From QYQD01 sp040754095 (GTDB taxonomy: Bacteria; Desulfobacterota; QYQD01): a stretch of 64,000 nt of DNA. This document shows, one piece after another, positions 25,760 to 33,607 of the stretch. The stretch is from positions 62,001 through 126,000 of the forward strand of contig JBFMFO010000002.1 in the NCBI GenBank assembly GCA_040754095.1, given 5' to 3'. Below the pieces are notes generated by a model. The model was not told the origin of the DNA. It worked only from the letters and a program-made list of their open reading frames with translations, and did not search any database. How positions within the stretch are numbered: position 1 is the first letter of the stretch; the number at the start of each line of letters is the position of its first letter. The position numbers and the translations under genes were made by a program.

Positions 25760-26245
25760 GTGGCTAGCAAATTCGTCGTCGGTATTGCAGATATGTGCGT
25801 AAGCAAAGACCCCGCGGCTATTTTAATTACTTACTCTCTGGGGTCCTGCATAGGCGTGTCCATTTATGATCCTGTAGTCAAGGTGGGGGGGTTGCTTCAT
25901 CTAATGCTTCCTGAATCAAAGATAGCCCCGGACAAGGCAGAAAAAAATCCGTGCATGTTTGCAGATACAGGCGTGCCCTTGCTTTTCAAAGAAGCATATA
26001 AATACGGCGCTGATAAAAAACGCATAATAATTAAAATAGCGGGCGGGGCACAGGTTATGGATGCCAGCGGCTTTTTCAATATCGGCAAACGTAACTACAT
26101 GGCTCTTCGCAAGATCTTTTGGAAAAATGACGTTCTTATAAGCAAAGAAGACATAGGTGGTAATGTCAACCGCACTATGCGCCTTGAGATAGGCACGGGG
26201 CGCGTCTATCTCAAGGTATCGGACAGCGGAGAGATAGAGCTATGA
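25760..26245 (+). CDS. cheD: Chemoreceptor glutamine deamidase CheD
   Basis: CheD deamidates receptor glutamines and, in systems with CheC, exchanges with the CheC phosphatase. The 161 aa carry the catalytic Cys30 in LGSCIGVSIYDP and His47 in GGLLHLMLP, matching the Cys/His pair known from Thermotoga CheD. The C-terminal half has KIAGGAQVMDA and NIGKRNYMALRK, also typical. The start is GTG 25760 with AAGGA upstream. Its stop overlaps the ATG of the HDOD gene (ATGA at 26242-26245). Confidence 0.95.
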   Translation: MASKFVVGIADMCVSKDPAAILITYSLGSCIGVSIYDPVVKVGGLLHLMLPESKIAPDKAEKNPCMFADTGVPLLFKEAYKYGADKKRIIIKIAGGAQVMDASGFFNIGKRNYMALRKIFWKNDVLISKEDIGGNVNRTMRLEIGTGRVYLKVSDSGEIEL

Positions 26246-27075
26246 AAGATCTCAGGACCATTACTAAAGATATCAAGGAATTACCGCCACTTCCGGAAGT
26301 GGCACAGAAGGTATTTTCCTTGCTAAACGATCCCAAAAGCAACGTTCAGGATATGGTCAAGGTTATACAGCTTGACCAGGCTATGACGGCTAATATATTG
26401 AAATTATGCAATTCTGTATACTTCGGTCTGAAGAGAAAGATCAGTTCTTTGCAGGAGGCCCTGGTCTTGCTCGGCCAGAAAAATTTACACGAAATCATTA
26501 TGACAGACAACAGCGGTAAATACTACCAAAGGGCCGGTGCAGGTTATAGCCTGGGGAAAGGCGAACTCTGGAGACATTCTGTGGCCTGCGCCCTTCTTTC
26601 TCAGATATTGGTGCGAAAAACAGGGTTGCCTGAAGATCCTTTTTTATTTACCGCCGCTCTCCTTCACGATATCGGCAAGGTGATACTCAGCACTTACGTC
26701 AAGACAGAATATGATCAAATAATCAGGTTGGTTAAAGAACAACAATATCCCTTTTTGCAGGCAGAAAAAGAGATTATCGGGATTGATCACGCCGAATTAG
26801 GGGGATGGATCGCCGAGGAATGGAATTTTCCCGGGGCCCTAGTAGAAGCGATTGCCCAACATCATACGCCTGATACGGAGAATTACATCTCCTGTATCGT
26901 TCATCTCTGTAATCTGATGACTATCATGATGGGTATCGGCACGGGTTATGGCCTAGCTGACTATGGGAAAGATGCTGTCATGAAAAAATTGGGTCTGAAA
27001 GAAAGACATCTCGAATCATGTATGGTTGAACTATGGCATGAACTCCAGAAGGCGGAAGACCTGCTTAAATGTTAA
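26242..27075 (+). CDS. HDOD domain protein
   Basis: The 277 aa form an HDOD domain: ELPPLPEVAQKVFSLLND at the N-terminus, IQLDQAMTANILKLCNSVYFG, and then a stretch retaining HD (ALLHDIGKVILSTYV) and a later HH pair (AQHHTPD). HDOD proteins are HD-GYP relatives, mostly without proven enzymatic activity, that act as signalling adaptors in chemosensory and motility regulation. Placement between cheD and a second receiver gene, with overlapping codons, ties it to this cluster. Its partner is unknown. Confidence 0.9.
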   Translation: MKDLRTITKDIKELPPLPEVAQKVFSLLNDPKSNVQDMVKVIQLDQAMTANILKLCNSVYFGLKRKISSLQEALVLLGQKNLHEIIMTDNSGKYYQRAGAGYSLGKGELWRHSVACALLSQILVRKTGLPEDPFLFTAALLHDIGKVILSTYVKTEYDQIIRLVKEQQYPFLQAEKEIIGIDHAELGGWIAEEWNFPGALVEAIAQHHTPDTENYISCIVHLCNLMTIMMGIGTGYGLADYGKDAVMKKLGLKERHLESCMVELWHELQKAEDLLKC

Positions 27076-27084
27076 CTCAATAAA

Positions 27085-27104
27085 TGCCTGCCTGACGGCA
27101 GGCA
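27085..27104. promoter_or_regulatory. Perfect hairpin upstream of second receiver gene
   Basis: TGCCTGCC-TGAC-GGCAGGCA is an 8-bp GC-rich stem with a 4-base loop, starting 10 bases after the HDOD stop. It ends next to the GGGAGG ribosome site of the following gene and has no T-tract, so it looks more like an RNA structure affecting translation or mRNA stability than a terminator. A related CCTGTCTG..CAGGCAGG hairpin precedes the TPR gene near 35909-35945. Confidence 0.55.
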
Positions 27105-27119
27105 GGGAGGCGGCTTCTT

Positions 27120-27503
27120 ATGGCCTTTAATGTCTTAATAGTCGATGACTCTATGGCCATGCGCAGCGTTATACGCAAGGTCATCTCGATTTCCGGCTTC
27201 GATGTCGGGGCCTTTTTTGAGGCCGGCAATGGAAAAGAAGCGCTCGAAGTCCTTAATGGGCAGTGGATAGACCTGGTTCTAAGTGATATTAATATGCCGG
27301 AGATGGATGGCCTCACTTTTGTAAAAAAGATGAGAGAGCATGAGATCTATAAAAACATCCCGGTAGTTATGATAACCACTGAAGGCTCCCAGGCCTGTAT
27401 AGATGAAGCCATGTCATTGGGGGTTAAGGGGTATATCCAGAAGCCGTTTATGCCTGAGGTAATTAAGGAAAAACTCGAAGAGATTATGGAGAAGACCAGA
27501 TGA
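27120..27503 (+). CDS. CheY-like response regulator (second receiver)
   Basis: A 127-residue receiver domain without output domain: VLIVDDSMAMR, phospho-acceptor in VLSDINMPEMDG, switch Thr in MITTEGS and Lys in YIQKPF. It differs from the first CheY in the cluster (NMPEMDG instead of NMPVMTG) and is coupled to a CheX-like phosphatase gene by a 4-base overlap (27500-27503). That pairing suggests CheX acts on this receiver; it may be the phosphate sink or the output of the system. Confidence 0.94.
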   Translation: MAFNVLIVDDSMAMRSVIRKVISISGFDVGAFFEAGNGKEALEVLNGQWIDLVLSDINMPEMDGLTFVKKMREHEIYKNIPVVMITTEGSQACIDEAMSLGVKGYIQKPFMPEVIKEKLEEIMEKTR

Positions 27504-27967
27504 ATCCTGCAGATAGAAACGTTTTAACTGTTGTGGTTCAAGAGGTGTTTGAAACCATGTTTTTTACCTTCGTTGATCCCATAGGCGAAGACGAAATGGG
27601 CCAGGTTACGTCACTCCCCGGCCCTTATTTCCATGGTCAAATCGGAGTAAAAGGCGAGGACCGGAAGAGAGTTCTGGATATCTTTATTCCCGAAGAGATG
27701 ACCGGCAGCCTGACCGAAACCCTCCTTCGCAAGGAAGAAGATAAGGGTGTTAGTAAAGAAGAACTTATTGATACGACTAAAGAAATAGCAAACATGGTCC
27801 TGGGCAATATCCTGAATAAAACCAATAAAGAAGGAATCCAACGATTAACTACGCCTACTGCTGAATTAGTCGGGGACATCTCTCCCTTTGTCAAGGAGTC
27901 AGGTGTGGAACGCATATATTTTGAGACCGACTGGGGGACAATGATCGTTCTCTTTACCTGCGGTTAA
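27500..27967 (+). CDS. cheX: CheX-like chemotaxis phosphatase
   Basis: CheX/CheC/FliY proteins dephosphorylate CheY-P. The 155 aa contain one copy of the family motif, E-x2-N in KEIANMVLGNILNK, followed 21 residues later by the conserved Pro of TTP. A single active-site motif and this length fit CheX rather than CheC, which usually has two. The N-terminal LTVVVQEVFETMFF also fits. The gene overlaps the preceding receiver gene by ATGA. Confidence 0.86.
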   Translation: MNPADRNVLTVVVQEVFETMFFTFVDPIGEDEMGQVTSLPGPYFHGQIGVKGEDRKRVLDIFIPEEMTGSLTETLLRKEEDKGVSKEELIDTTKEIANMVLGNILNKTNKEGIQRLTTPTAELVGDISPFVKESGVERIYFETDWGTMIVLFTCG

Positions 27968-27987
27968 TATCTCGGAGCTGCAAGATT

Positions 27988-29040
27988 ATGAACACATCCA
28001 AGATAAAGGTATTGATAGTCGATGACTCGGCCATTGTCCGAAAGATATTTTCTGAAGAGTTATCTAAAGAACCGGATATCGAAGTCGTCGGAACAGCGCC
28101 CGATCCTTATGTGGCCAGGGATAAGATCGTTAACCTGAAGCCGGATGTAATCACCCTGGATATTGAAATGCCCCGTATGGACGGACTGACCTTCCTGGGT
28201 AAGCTCATGAAGTACTACCCGCTACCGGTTATAATTGTAAGCTCGCTTACCCCTGCCGGCGGGAAATTGGCTTTAGAGGCCATTGATACCGGGGCAGTAG
28301 AGGTCATCGCCAAGCCCGGCTCCGCTTACAGCGTCGCTGATATGACGGTTCAACTCCTTGATAAGATAAGGGCTGCGTCCCATATTAAAGTAACCCAGCG
28401 TGCGGCCTCCGCCAAAGAGAGTGGCCAGGCAACCTCGCCAGGCCCGCGTCCGTCTTTAGCCCTTGCGGAGACTACAAACAAGGTTATAGCCATTGGGGCC
28501 TCTACGGGCGGGACAGAGGCCATAAAAGAGGTTCTTACCCAGATGCCGCCTAATATACCTGGCATAGTCATTGTCCAGCACATGCCGGCAAATTTTACCA
28601 CCGCCTTTGCCAATCGCTTAAACGACATTTGTCAGATTCAGGTAAAGGAGGCCAAAGACGGCGATTCGGTAATAAACGGCACTGCACTGATCGCCCCGGG
28701 AAACTACCACATGTTTTTAAGGCGTAGCGGGGCACGTTATTACGTCACGGTCAAGCAAGGGCCGTTGGTATGCCATCAAAGGCCGTCTGTGGACGTGCTT
28801 TTTAGCTCAGTTGCGCAATATGTGGGAAGTAATGCCATAGGCGTAATCTTAACCGGCATGGGGGCGGATGGGGCAAGAGGTATGTTAGAGATGAAACAGG
28901 CTGGAGCAAAAACGATAGCCCAAGATGAAAAAAGCTGTGTCGTCTTTGGCATGCCTAAAGAGGCCATAAGATCCGGCGGAGTAGATGTCGTGGCGCCGCT
29001 AAAAGATATACCCAACGAGATTTTTAGGTTGTTCGAATAA
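27988..29040 (+). CDS. cheB: Protein-glutamate methylesterase CheB
   Basis: CheB removes receptor methyl groups and is activated by CheA phosphorylation. Residues 1-120 are a receiver with Asp58 in LDIEMPRMDG. Residues ~160-350 are the methylesterase with the catalytic triad Ser172 (GASTGG), His198 (QHMPANFT) and Asp294 (MGADGA). Length 350 aa is standard. It closes the chemosensory operon. The gap after it is long and repeat-bearing, indicating the end of the transcription unit. Confidence 0.97.
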   Translation: MNTSKIKVLIVDDSAIVRKIFSEELSKEPDIEVVGTAPDPYVARDKIVNLKPDVITLDIEMPRMDGLTFLGKLMKYYPLPVIIVSSLTPAGGKLALEAIDTGAVEVIAKPGSAYSVADMTVQLLDKIRAASHIKVTQRAASAKESGQATSPGPRPSLALAETTNKVIAIGASTGGTEAIKEVLTQMPPNIPGIVIVQHMPANFTTAFANRLNDICQIQVKEAKDGDSVINGTALIAPGNYHMFLRRSGARYYVTVKQGPLVCHQRPSVDVLFSSVAQYVGSNAIGVILTGMGADGARGMLEMKQAGAKTIAQDEKSCVVFGMPKEAIRSGGVDVVAPLKDIPNEIFRLFE

Positions 29041-29148
29041 GATGACCTTGCAAGAAGTAGCTCATCCTAAAGTTGACATAATATATCTTATCCGACGTTA
29101 CGCAGGGTATGCAAAAACTTTTGAGCCTCTTGCGAAAGTCCCAATTCT

Positions 29149-29298
29149 GTCATTCCCACAGCGATTCTGACTGGATTCCCAATCAAGCACCCGGTTCCTT
29201 ACTGGATTCCCGCCCGCCCCGCCTCCAGCGGACCATAGGCAGAGTCGGCGTTCTCGTCCGCCCTTGTGCGGGACCTGGACGGCTTTCGCGGGAATGAT
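29149..29298. repeat. GTCATTCCC...GGGAATGA inverted-repeat element
   Basis: The 470-bp gap 29041-29510 contains this ~150-bp element bounded by GTCATTCCCAC and, inverted, TTTCGCGGGAATGA, with internal CTGGATTCCC repeats. Elements of this type are widespread intergenic repeats in many bacterial genomes. Short open frames on both strands across it are artefacts of the repeat. The remaining parts of the gap are a spacer after cheB and the AT-rich regulatory region described separately. Confidence 0.75.
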
Positions 29299-29299
29299 A

Positions 29300-29510
29300 A
29301 ATAGCATTGAGTATTTTTCCGTAAAATTAATATAATATTAACTAGACATAATGTTATACATTATATTAATCATCAACTGATTTGATATTACGTTAATTAA
29401 TTAATTTTATTTAAACCATGGAAAAACTTTTCCATTTTATAAGAATTTTTTTTCCACTTTTTTTAAAAAAAATTTCCTTTTAGTCGATAAAATAAGATAT
29501 AGTATAAGAC
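29300..29510 (+). promoter_or_regulatory. AT-rich upstream region of sigma-54 activator gene with TTTTCCA motifs
   Basis: About 200 bp of very AT-rich DNA precede the regulator gene. It holds a palindrome ATGGAAAA-AC-TTTTCCAT (29418-29435) and further TTTTCCA/TTTCCAC-like words at about 29450-29480. Similar TTTCCAC words recur downstream of the gene at 30640-30700. Autoregulation through these motifs is a guess. An A/T-rich -10 candidate (TATAGT near 29497) is visible but I could not pair it with a convincing -35. Confidence 0.4.
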
Positions 29511-30602
29511 ATGGAGACGGCAGCCAGTATGGATATTATGGATATGATAGTTGGGGAAAGCGAACCAATTAAAAGAATAAAAGAGCTTGTTAAGCAAATA
29601 GTCGATACTGATCTGACGGTTGTAATTTACGGAGAAAGCGGTGTCGGCAAGGAATTAGTGGCCCGGTCCTTACATTTCCAATCCCACCGCAAAAATTCCC
29701 CATTTGTTAAGGTCAATTGTGCCGCCCTTCCCTCCGAGCTCCTGGAAAGTGAATTATTTGGCTATGAAAAAGGTGCCTTTACCGGGGCTGACGGGCTGAA
29801 GCCCGGTAAATTTGAACAGGCAAATGACGGTACCATATTTTTAGACGAAATTGGAGATATGCCGTTAACATTGCAATCAAAATTGTTGCAGGTACTTCAG
29901 GATGGCGAATTCTCAAGAATTGGCGGCAAAAAGGATGTCAGGGTGAATACCTGGGTAGTCTCAGCAACTAACCACGACCTGGAAAACGAGGTTAAGCGAG
30001 GTCTTTTTAGAGAGGATCTTTTTTATCGTTTAAATATTATAAAAATCCTGGTGCCTCCCCTCCGCGACAGAAAGGAAGATATACCTATTCTGCTCAATCA
30101 CTTCCTCTCACGCTATTGTAGCCAGTTTAATTCTAATTTCGTTCCGGATAAAGAAGTACTGGATATATTTTTTAGTTACCACTGGCCTGGAAATGTGCGG
30201 GAAATGGAAAACTACGTAAAAAGACTCCTGGTCCTGAATGATTGGGAACAATTAAAGGAAGAAATTCTCGATAAAATCCATGCGGCACCCACAAGAAGGG
30301 ATATGGCCATAGCGGCACCGGATGTAAAAGCAAAAGAAAAAATATCTCAGGATGTTCTGGAGAAGTTAATAGATCTGGGTGAAGAAAAAGAGAGGATTAT
30401 CTCCCTTCCTTCCCTTAAAGAAATCAAAAAACAGGCCCTCCTGAAGATCGAAAAAGAGGTGATAGAGGAGGTTTTAAAGAGAACGAACTGGAATAAGAAA
30501 CTGGCCGCACGACATCTTAAGATCAGCTATAAGGCCCTGCTTTATAAAATAAAGGAGGCGGACATAAAAAAACCACCCGATTTAGAAAAGGAAAGAAAAT
30601 GA
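29511..30602 (+). CDS. Sigma-54 dependent transcriptional activator lacking a sensory domain
   Basis: The 363 aa start almost directly with the AAA+ domain: Walker A GESGVGKE (residues 41-48), the sigma-54 contact loop GAFTGA (88-93), Walker B TIFLDEIGDM, and FREDLFYRLN further on. The C-terminus is a Fis-type helix-turn-helix (~315-355, NWNKKLAARHLKISYKALLYKI). There is no receiver, GAF, PAS or CARF domain before the AAA+ core, a PspF-like layout in which control comes from a partner protein. A strong sigma-54 promoter lies 185 bp downstream, pointing to the next gene as a target. Start alternatives are ATG 29511 or 29529. Confidence 0.94.
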   Translation: METAASMDIMDMIVGESEPIKRIKELVKQIVDTDLTVVIYGESGVGKELVARSLHFQSHRKNSPFVKVNCAALPSELLESELFGYEKGAFTGADGLKPGKFEQANDGTIFLDEIGDMPLTLQSKLLQVLQDGEFSRIGGKKDVRVNTWVVSATNHDLENEVKRGLFREDLFYRLNIIKILVPPLRDRKEDIPILLNHFLSRYCSQFNSNFVPDKEVLDIFFSYHWPGNVREMENYVKRLLVLNDWEQLKEEILDKIHAAPTRRDMAIAAPDVKAKEKISQDVLEKLIDLGEEKERIISLPSLKEIKKQALLKIEKEVIEEVLKRTNWNKKLAARHLKISYKALLYKIKEADIKKPPDLEKERK

Positions 30603-30786
30603 GGTAGTATTCACTATAAGACTTGCAGATGAGAAAAATATTTCCACTACCAGGAGAAAAAACTTCCACAATAAGTTACCACTATTTCCATTTACGTCTT
30701 AAACGTTTCTGTCCGGGATTTACACATATAATTAAATCATTCATAATATCCAATAGTTATTAATTGTCTATGGACTATAAAAGTTC

Positions 30787-30802
30787 TGGCACCTTTTTTG
30801 CT
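30787..30802 (+). promoter_or_regulatory. Sigma-54 (-24/-12) promoter
   Basis: TGGCACCTTTTTTGCT matches the consensus TGGCAC-N5-TTGC with GG (30788-30789) and GC (30800-30801) exactly 10 bases apart. The predicted transcription start is about 30813, some 80 bases before the next gene. A sigma-54 activator gene ends 185 bp upstream, so the pair probably forms a regulatory unit. The surrounding gap (30603-30895) also contains TTTCCAC words that could be activator sites. Confidence 0.82.
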
Positions 30803-30822
30803 CAATATTGGAAGCGTTCAAA

Positions 30823-30844
30823 ATGTTATGTTAATGTTATGTTA
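30823..30844. repeat. Perfect tandem 11-bp repeat downstream of the sigma-54 promoter
   Basis: ATGTTATGTTA occurs twice in direct tandem (30823-30833 and 30834-30844), with a third partial copy (TTATGTTAAG) near 30855. It lies in the predicted 5' leader of the PilZ-PAS gene, where it might bind a regulator. Confidence 0.6.
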
Positions 30845-30895
30845 CCGGCACTCTTATGTTAAGTTTAGTCCGGACTTAAAGAAAGTGGTGTTAAT

Positions 30896-32407
30896 ATGCA
30901 TTTAGATGGTGAAAGAAGAAGACATTTTCGTATCCCGTTACGGCTTCCCGTCCGTCACCGTGTTGCCGGCAGAGATTTTGAAGACAGTATTGCCTTAGAT
31001 ATTCATCAAAACGGGGCATTTATTTTATCGGAAGAACTACCGGACGTTGGAACCGCCATAAATCTGAATTTTACCATTCCGGAGACGGACCAATTAGTCA
31101 GAGTCAAGGGCGACGTACGCTGGGTCATTGATCGTCAACCCAATCATGAATCCGGTATGGGCATTAAATTTGAAAAACCTGTATCCTTTGTAATGCCCAT
31201 AGAATTAGTCTCACAATATATGGATAATAACCTGGCGGCATTTGTTGATTATGCCCGGCATCCGTTTTACCCTGAGATTCAACAACTCAAAAATCTGAAC
31301 AACCACGTCATTAACTCGGTAAATAATGGGGTTATTATATTAGACGAGGAATTTGTAATCAGAAATTACAATCCAAAACAATGTGCTGCATTCATACCGG
31401 AAAAGCAAAAAGTAATCGGCCGACCCATCTGGGAGGTGAATAACCTATTTAATTTACGGTATCAGGAAAAGACATTTAAAGACATATTGCAGGAAGTCTT
31501 AGGTGGTAAGAGCTATAGAATTAAAAATGTTTCTTATGAACCACCTCTAGAAGAATCAAATAATCACTACTTAGACTTGGAACTAAGGCCCGTTATCGAA
31601 GCTAGTGGCGCTGTTTCAGGTATAATAATCGTAATCCAGGACGTTTCAAAGGAAAGGCAATGGGCCTTACGGGAAAAAGAGCTTGAATCAGTCCTTATTG
31701 AACAATCCAGGCATTCTTCCGTCGGACTGATAATAAACGGATTATTGAATAACATGGTCAACCCTCTTTCTTCCATACAAGGCAGGCTTGAATTGTTAAA
31801 TCTCGAGATGCAGGCCGGTAAAAATAACTTGGCAGATTCTTCTCGTAGCACCCAGGTCGAAGATACGCCGAGACGTGGGATAGACAACCTTGATAAGTAT
31901 ATAGAAGGTCTGAGGATGATCGGTCATAATGTACAAACTCTCTCTGATCTGTGTCGTAATTTCATGGCCAGGATAAAGAAAGAGCAGGACACGATGCCCC
32001 GGCTTCTTAATCTGAATGATATTATTATGAACGAGATTATGTTCCTGGAAGCAAACCAGAAATTCAGGTATGAAATTAACAAAAAGTTGGCCCTAGCAAA
32101 AGACCTTCCCTTTATATGGGGGGCTTATATCGATTTTTCACAACTTATTTTCAATCTCTTAGACTATTGCATCAAGGCCATGAACCTTTCTGATAAAAAA
32201 GAGCTTTTTATTTCCACCGGATTTGAAAATAATATGATTTGTCTGGATATAAGACATTCGGGCACGACTTCAAAACAAGCGCCACAAAACGATTTTCTGC
32301 TATGTCTTCTTAATCTTTTAAGAAAAAAATACAATTTTGACCTATCCGTCCAGGAACAATATAGCAACACCATATTTTCTTTACGTATCCCGGTTTCTGA
32401 AGATTAA
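30896..32407 (+). CDS. PilZ-PAS protein with degenerate histidine-kinase core
   Basis: The 503 aa begin with a PilZ-like domain (residues ~5-110) with the c-di-GMP motif RxxxR (RRHFR, 8-12), but a degenerate second motif (DIHQNG, Ser replaced by His). A PAS domain follows (~135-260, GVIILDEEFVIRNYNP...VIQDVSKERQ). The kinase-like part aligns with the H-box (G-x-A-H-E-x-N-N-P-L) as GLLNNMVNPL (282-291), so the phospho-acceptor His is replaced by Asn285. The ATPase boxes are also eroded (NLLDYCIKAM; DIRHSGT). It probably binds a second messenger and acts through protein contacts. It lies behind a sigma-54 promoter. Confidence 0.85.
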   Translation: MHLDGERRRHFRIPLRLPVRHRVAGRDFEDSIALDIHQNGAFILSEELPDVGTAINLNFTIPETDQLVRVKGDVRWVIDRQPNHESGMGIKFEKPVSFVMPIELVSQYMDNNLAAFVDYARHPFYPEIQQLKNLNNHVINSVNNGVIILDEEFVIRNYNPKQCAAFIPEKQKVIGRPIWEVNNLFNLRYQEKTFKDILQEVLGGKSYRIKNVSYEPPLEESNNHYLDLELRPVIEASGAVSGIIIVIQDVSKERQWALREKELESVLIEQSRHSSVGLIINGLLNNMVNPLSSIQGRLELLNLEMQAGKNNLADSSRSTQVEDTPRRGIDNLDKYIEGLRMIGHNVQTLSDLCRNFMARIKKEQDTMPRLLNLNDIIMNEIMFLEANQKFRYEINKKLALAKDLPFIWGAYIDFSQLIFNLLDYCIKAMNLSDKKELFISTGFENNMICLDIRHSGTTSKQAPQNDFLLCLLNLLRKKYNFDLSVQEQYSNTIFSLRIPVSED

Positions 32408-32431
32408 CCTCCACAGAAAAAATTATAAAGA

Positions 32432-32493
32432 AACCACAGAGCACACAGAGTTTTTAAAATTTAAAATTCTTTTTCTCGGTGTTCTCTGTGGTT
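32432..32493. repeat. Palindromic CACAGAG element
   Basis: ACCACAGAGCACACAGAG and the inverse of ACCACAGAGAACACCGAG (16 of 18 paired) flank an AT-rich loop between the PilZ-PAS gene and rtcA. It would form a stable hairpin just before the rtcA start and may limit read-through. Related arms occur at 37824-37857 and 39383-39463. Confidence 0.75.
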
Positions 32494-32511
32494 AATCTTT
32501 TGATAAAACCT

Positions 32512-33603
32512 ATGATCGAAATCGATGGCTCCTATGGAGAGGGTGGCGGGCAGATATTACGGACCGCTCTAAGTCTATCCTGTCTCCTCCAGAGGCCCTT
32601 CCGCATATATAACATCCGCGCTAGCAGAAAAAATCCCGGTCTGCGCCCGCAGCATCTGGCCGGTGTAAAGGCAGCAAAGGCGATCAGCCAGGCAGCGGTT
32701 GACGGCGCCACTATCGGTTCGACTACCCTTGCCTTTCGGCCTGTTACACTAAAAGGCGGCAAATATTTCTTTGATGTGGCCGAAGAAAGGGGAAGCGCTG
32801 GATCCGTCTCTCTGGTCTTTCAAACCATATCACTTCCATTAGCTTTTGCAGGCAAGCCTTCCGATGTGACCATAAAAGGCGGCACTCATGTGCCCTGGAG
32901 TCCACCCTTTCACTACCTGGCCGTGGTATTTATTCCCACCATAGAAGGAATGGGCATGGTGGTAGATGCCCATCTTGAACGATGGGGTTGGTATCCTATG
33001 GGCGAAGGCATCGTCCATTTTTCTATAAAGTCCGCCAGAGGCGGGCTGAAAAGCATATCTAAAACCGACAAGCTGCGACCGGAAGAGGTGACCGCAATAT
33101 CAGCAGCTTCCAATCTTCCGGAACACATCGTAACCCGGCAGAAGAGACAATTGTTAAATAGAATTTTTGAAGATGCGCCACGGCGTGCCACGGAGGGGAC
33201 AACAATATCCTGTGAAGAGATTACGGCGCCTTCCATTGGTCAGGGAACTTTTGTATTCTTAAGGGTTCGGGGAGGCAACTCCTTTGCCGGTTTTTCGGCC
33301 CTAGGAACCAGAGGGAAGCGGGCGGAAGAAGTAGCCGATGAGACTGCCGATTTATTCCTCTCCTTTCTGGATAGTCAGGCGGCTGTAGATAGACACCTGG
33401 CCGATCAGCTTATTCCCTATATGGCCCTGGCTGATGGAGAAAGCAAAATCTTTACCGCAGAAATAACCCTGCACCTCATGACCAATATCTGGGTTGTTGA
33501 ACATTTTACCCAGGCCAGGTTCCATATAGAGGGCACACTTGGCGCTCCCGGCACCGTAACATGCCTTCCAGACAAGAAGCTGAAAGCTGATGCTAAAAGC
33601 TGA
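32512..33603 (+). CDS. rtcA: RNA 3'-terminal phosphate cyclase
   Basis: RtcA converts RNA 3'-phosphate ends to 2',3'-cyclic phosphates with ATP, in RNA repair. Chosen start ATG 32512 gives MIEIDGSYGEGGGQILRTALSLS, the diagnostic beginning; an extension to 32479 reads through the upstream repeat. PGLRPQHLAGVKA, GSAGSVSLVFQ and the later blocks also match the family, and 363 aa is a normal length. No rtcB ligase is nearby. The C-terminal tail KLKADAKS and the TGA stop come from AGCTGAA-type heptads. It faces the TPR gene tail-to-tail with only 4 bp between the stops. Confidence 0.94.
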   Translation: MIEIDGSYGEGGGQILRTALSLSCLLQRPFRIYNIRASRKNPGLRPQHLAGVKAAKAISQAAVDGATIGSTTLAFRPVTLKGGKYFFDVAEERGSAGSVSLVFQTISLPLAFAGKPSDVTIKGGTHVPWSPPFHYLAVVFIPTIEGMGMVVDAHLERWGWYPMGEGIVHFSIKSARGGLKSISKTDKLRPEEVTAISAASNLPEHIVTRQKRQLLNRIFEDAPRRATEGTTISCEEITAPSIGQGTFVFLRVRGGNSFAGFSALGTRGKRAEEVADETADLFLSFLDSQAAVDRHLADQLIPYMALADGESKIFTAEITLHLMTNIWVVEHFTQARFHIEGTLGAPGTVTCLPDKKLKADAKS

Positions 33604-33607
33604 AAGC

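Noticed and set aside
29098..29307. Short open frames on both strands after cheB
   Set aside because: They coincide with the GTCATTCCC repeat element and have no ribosome sites or recognisable protein features.
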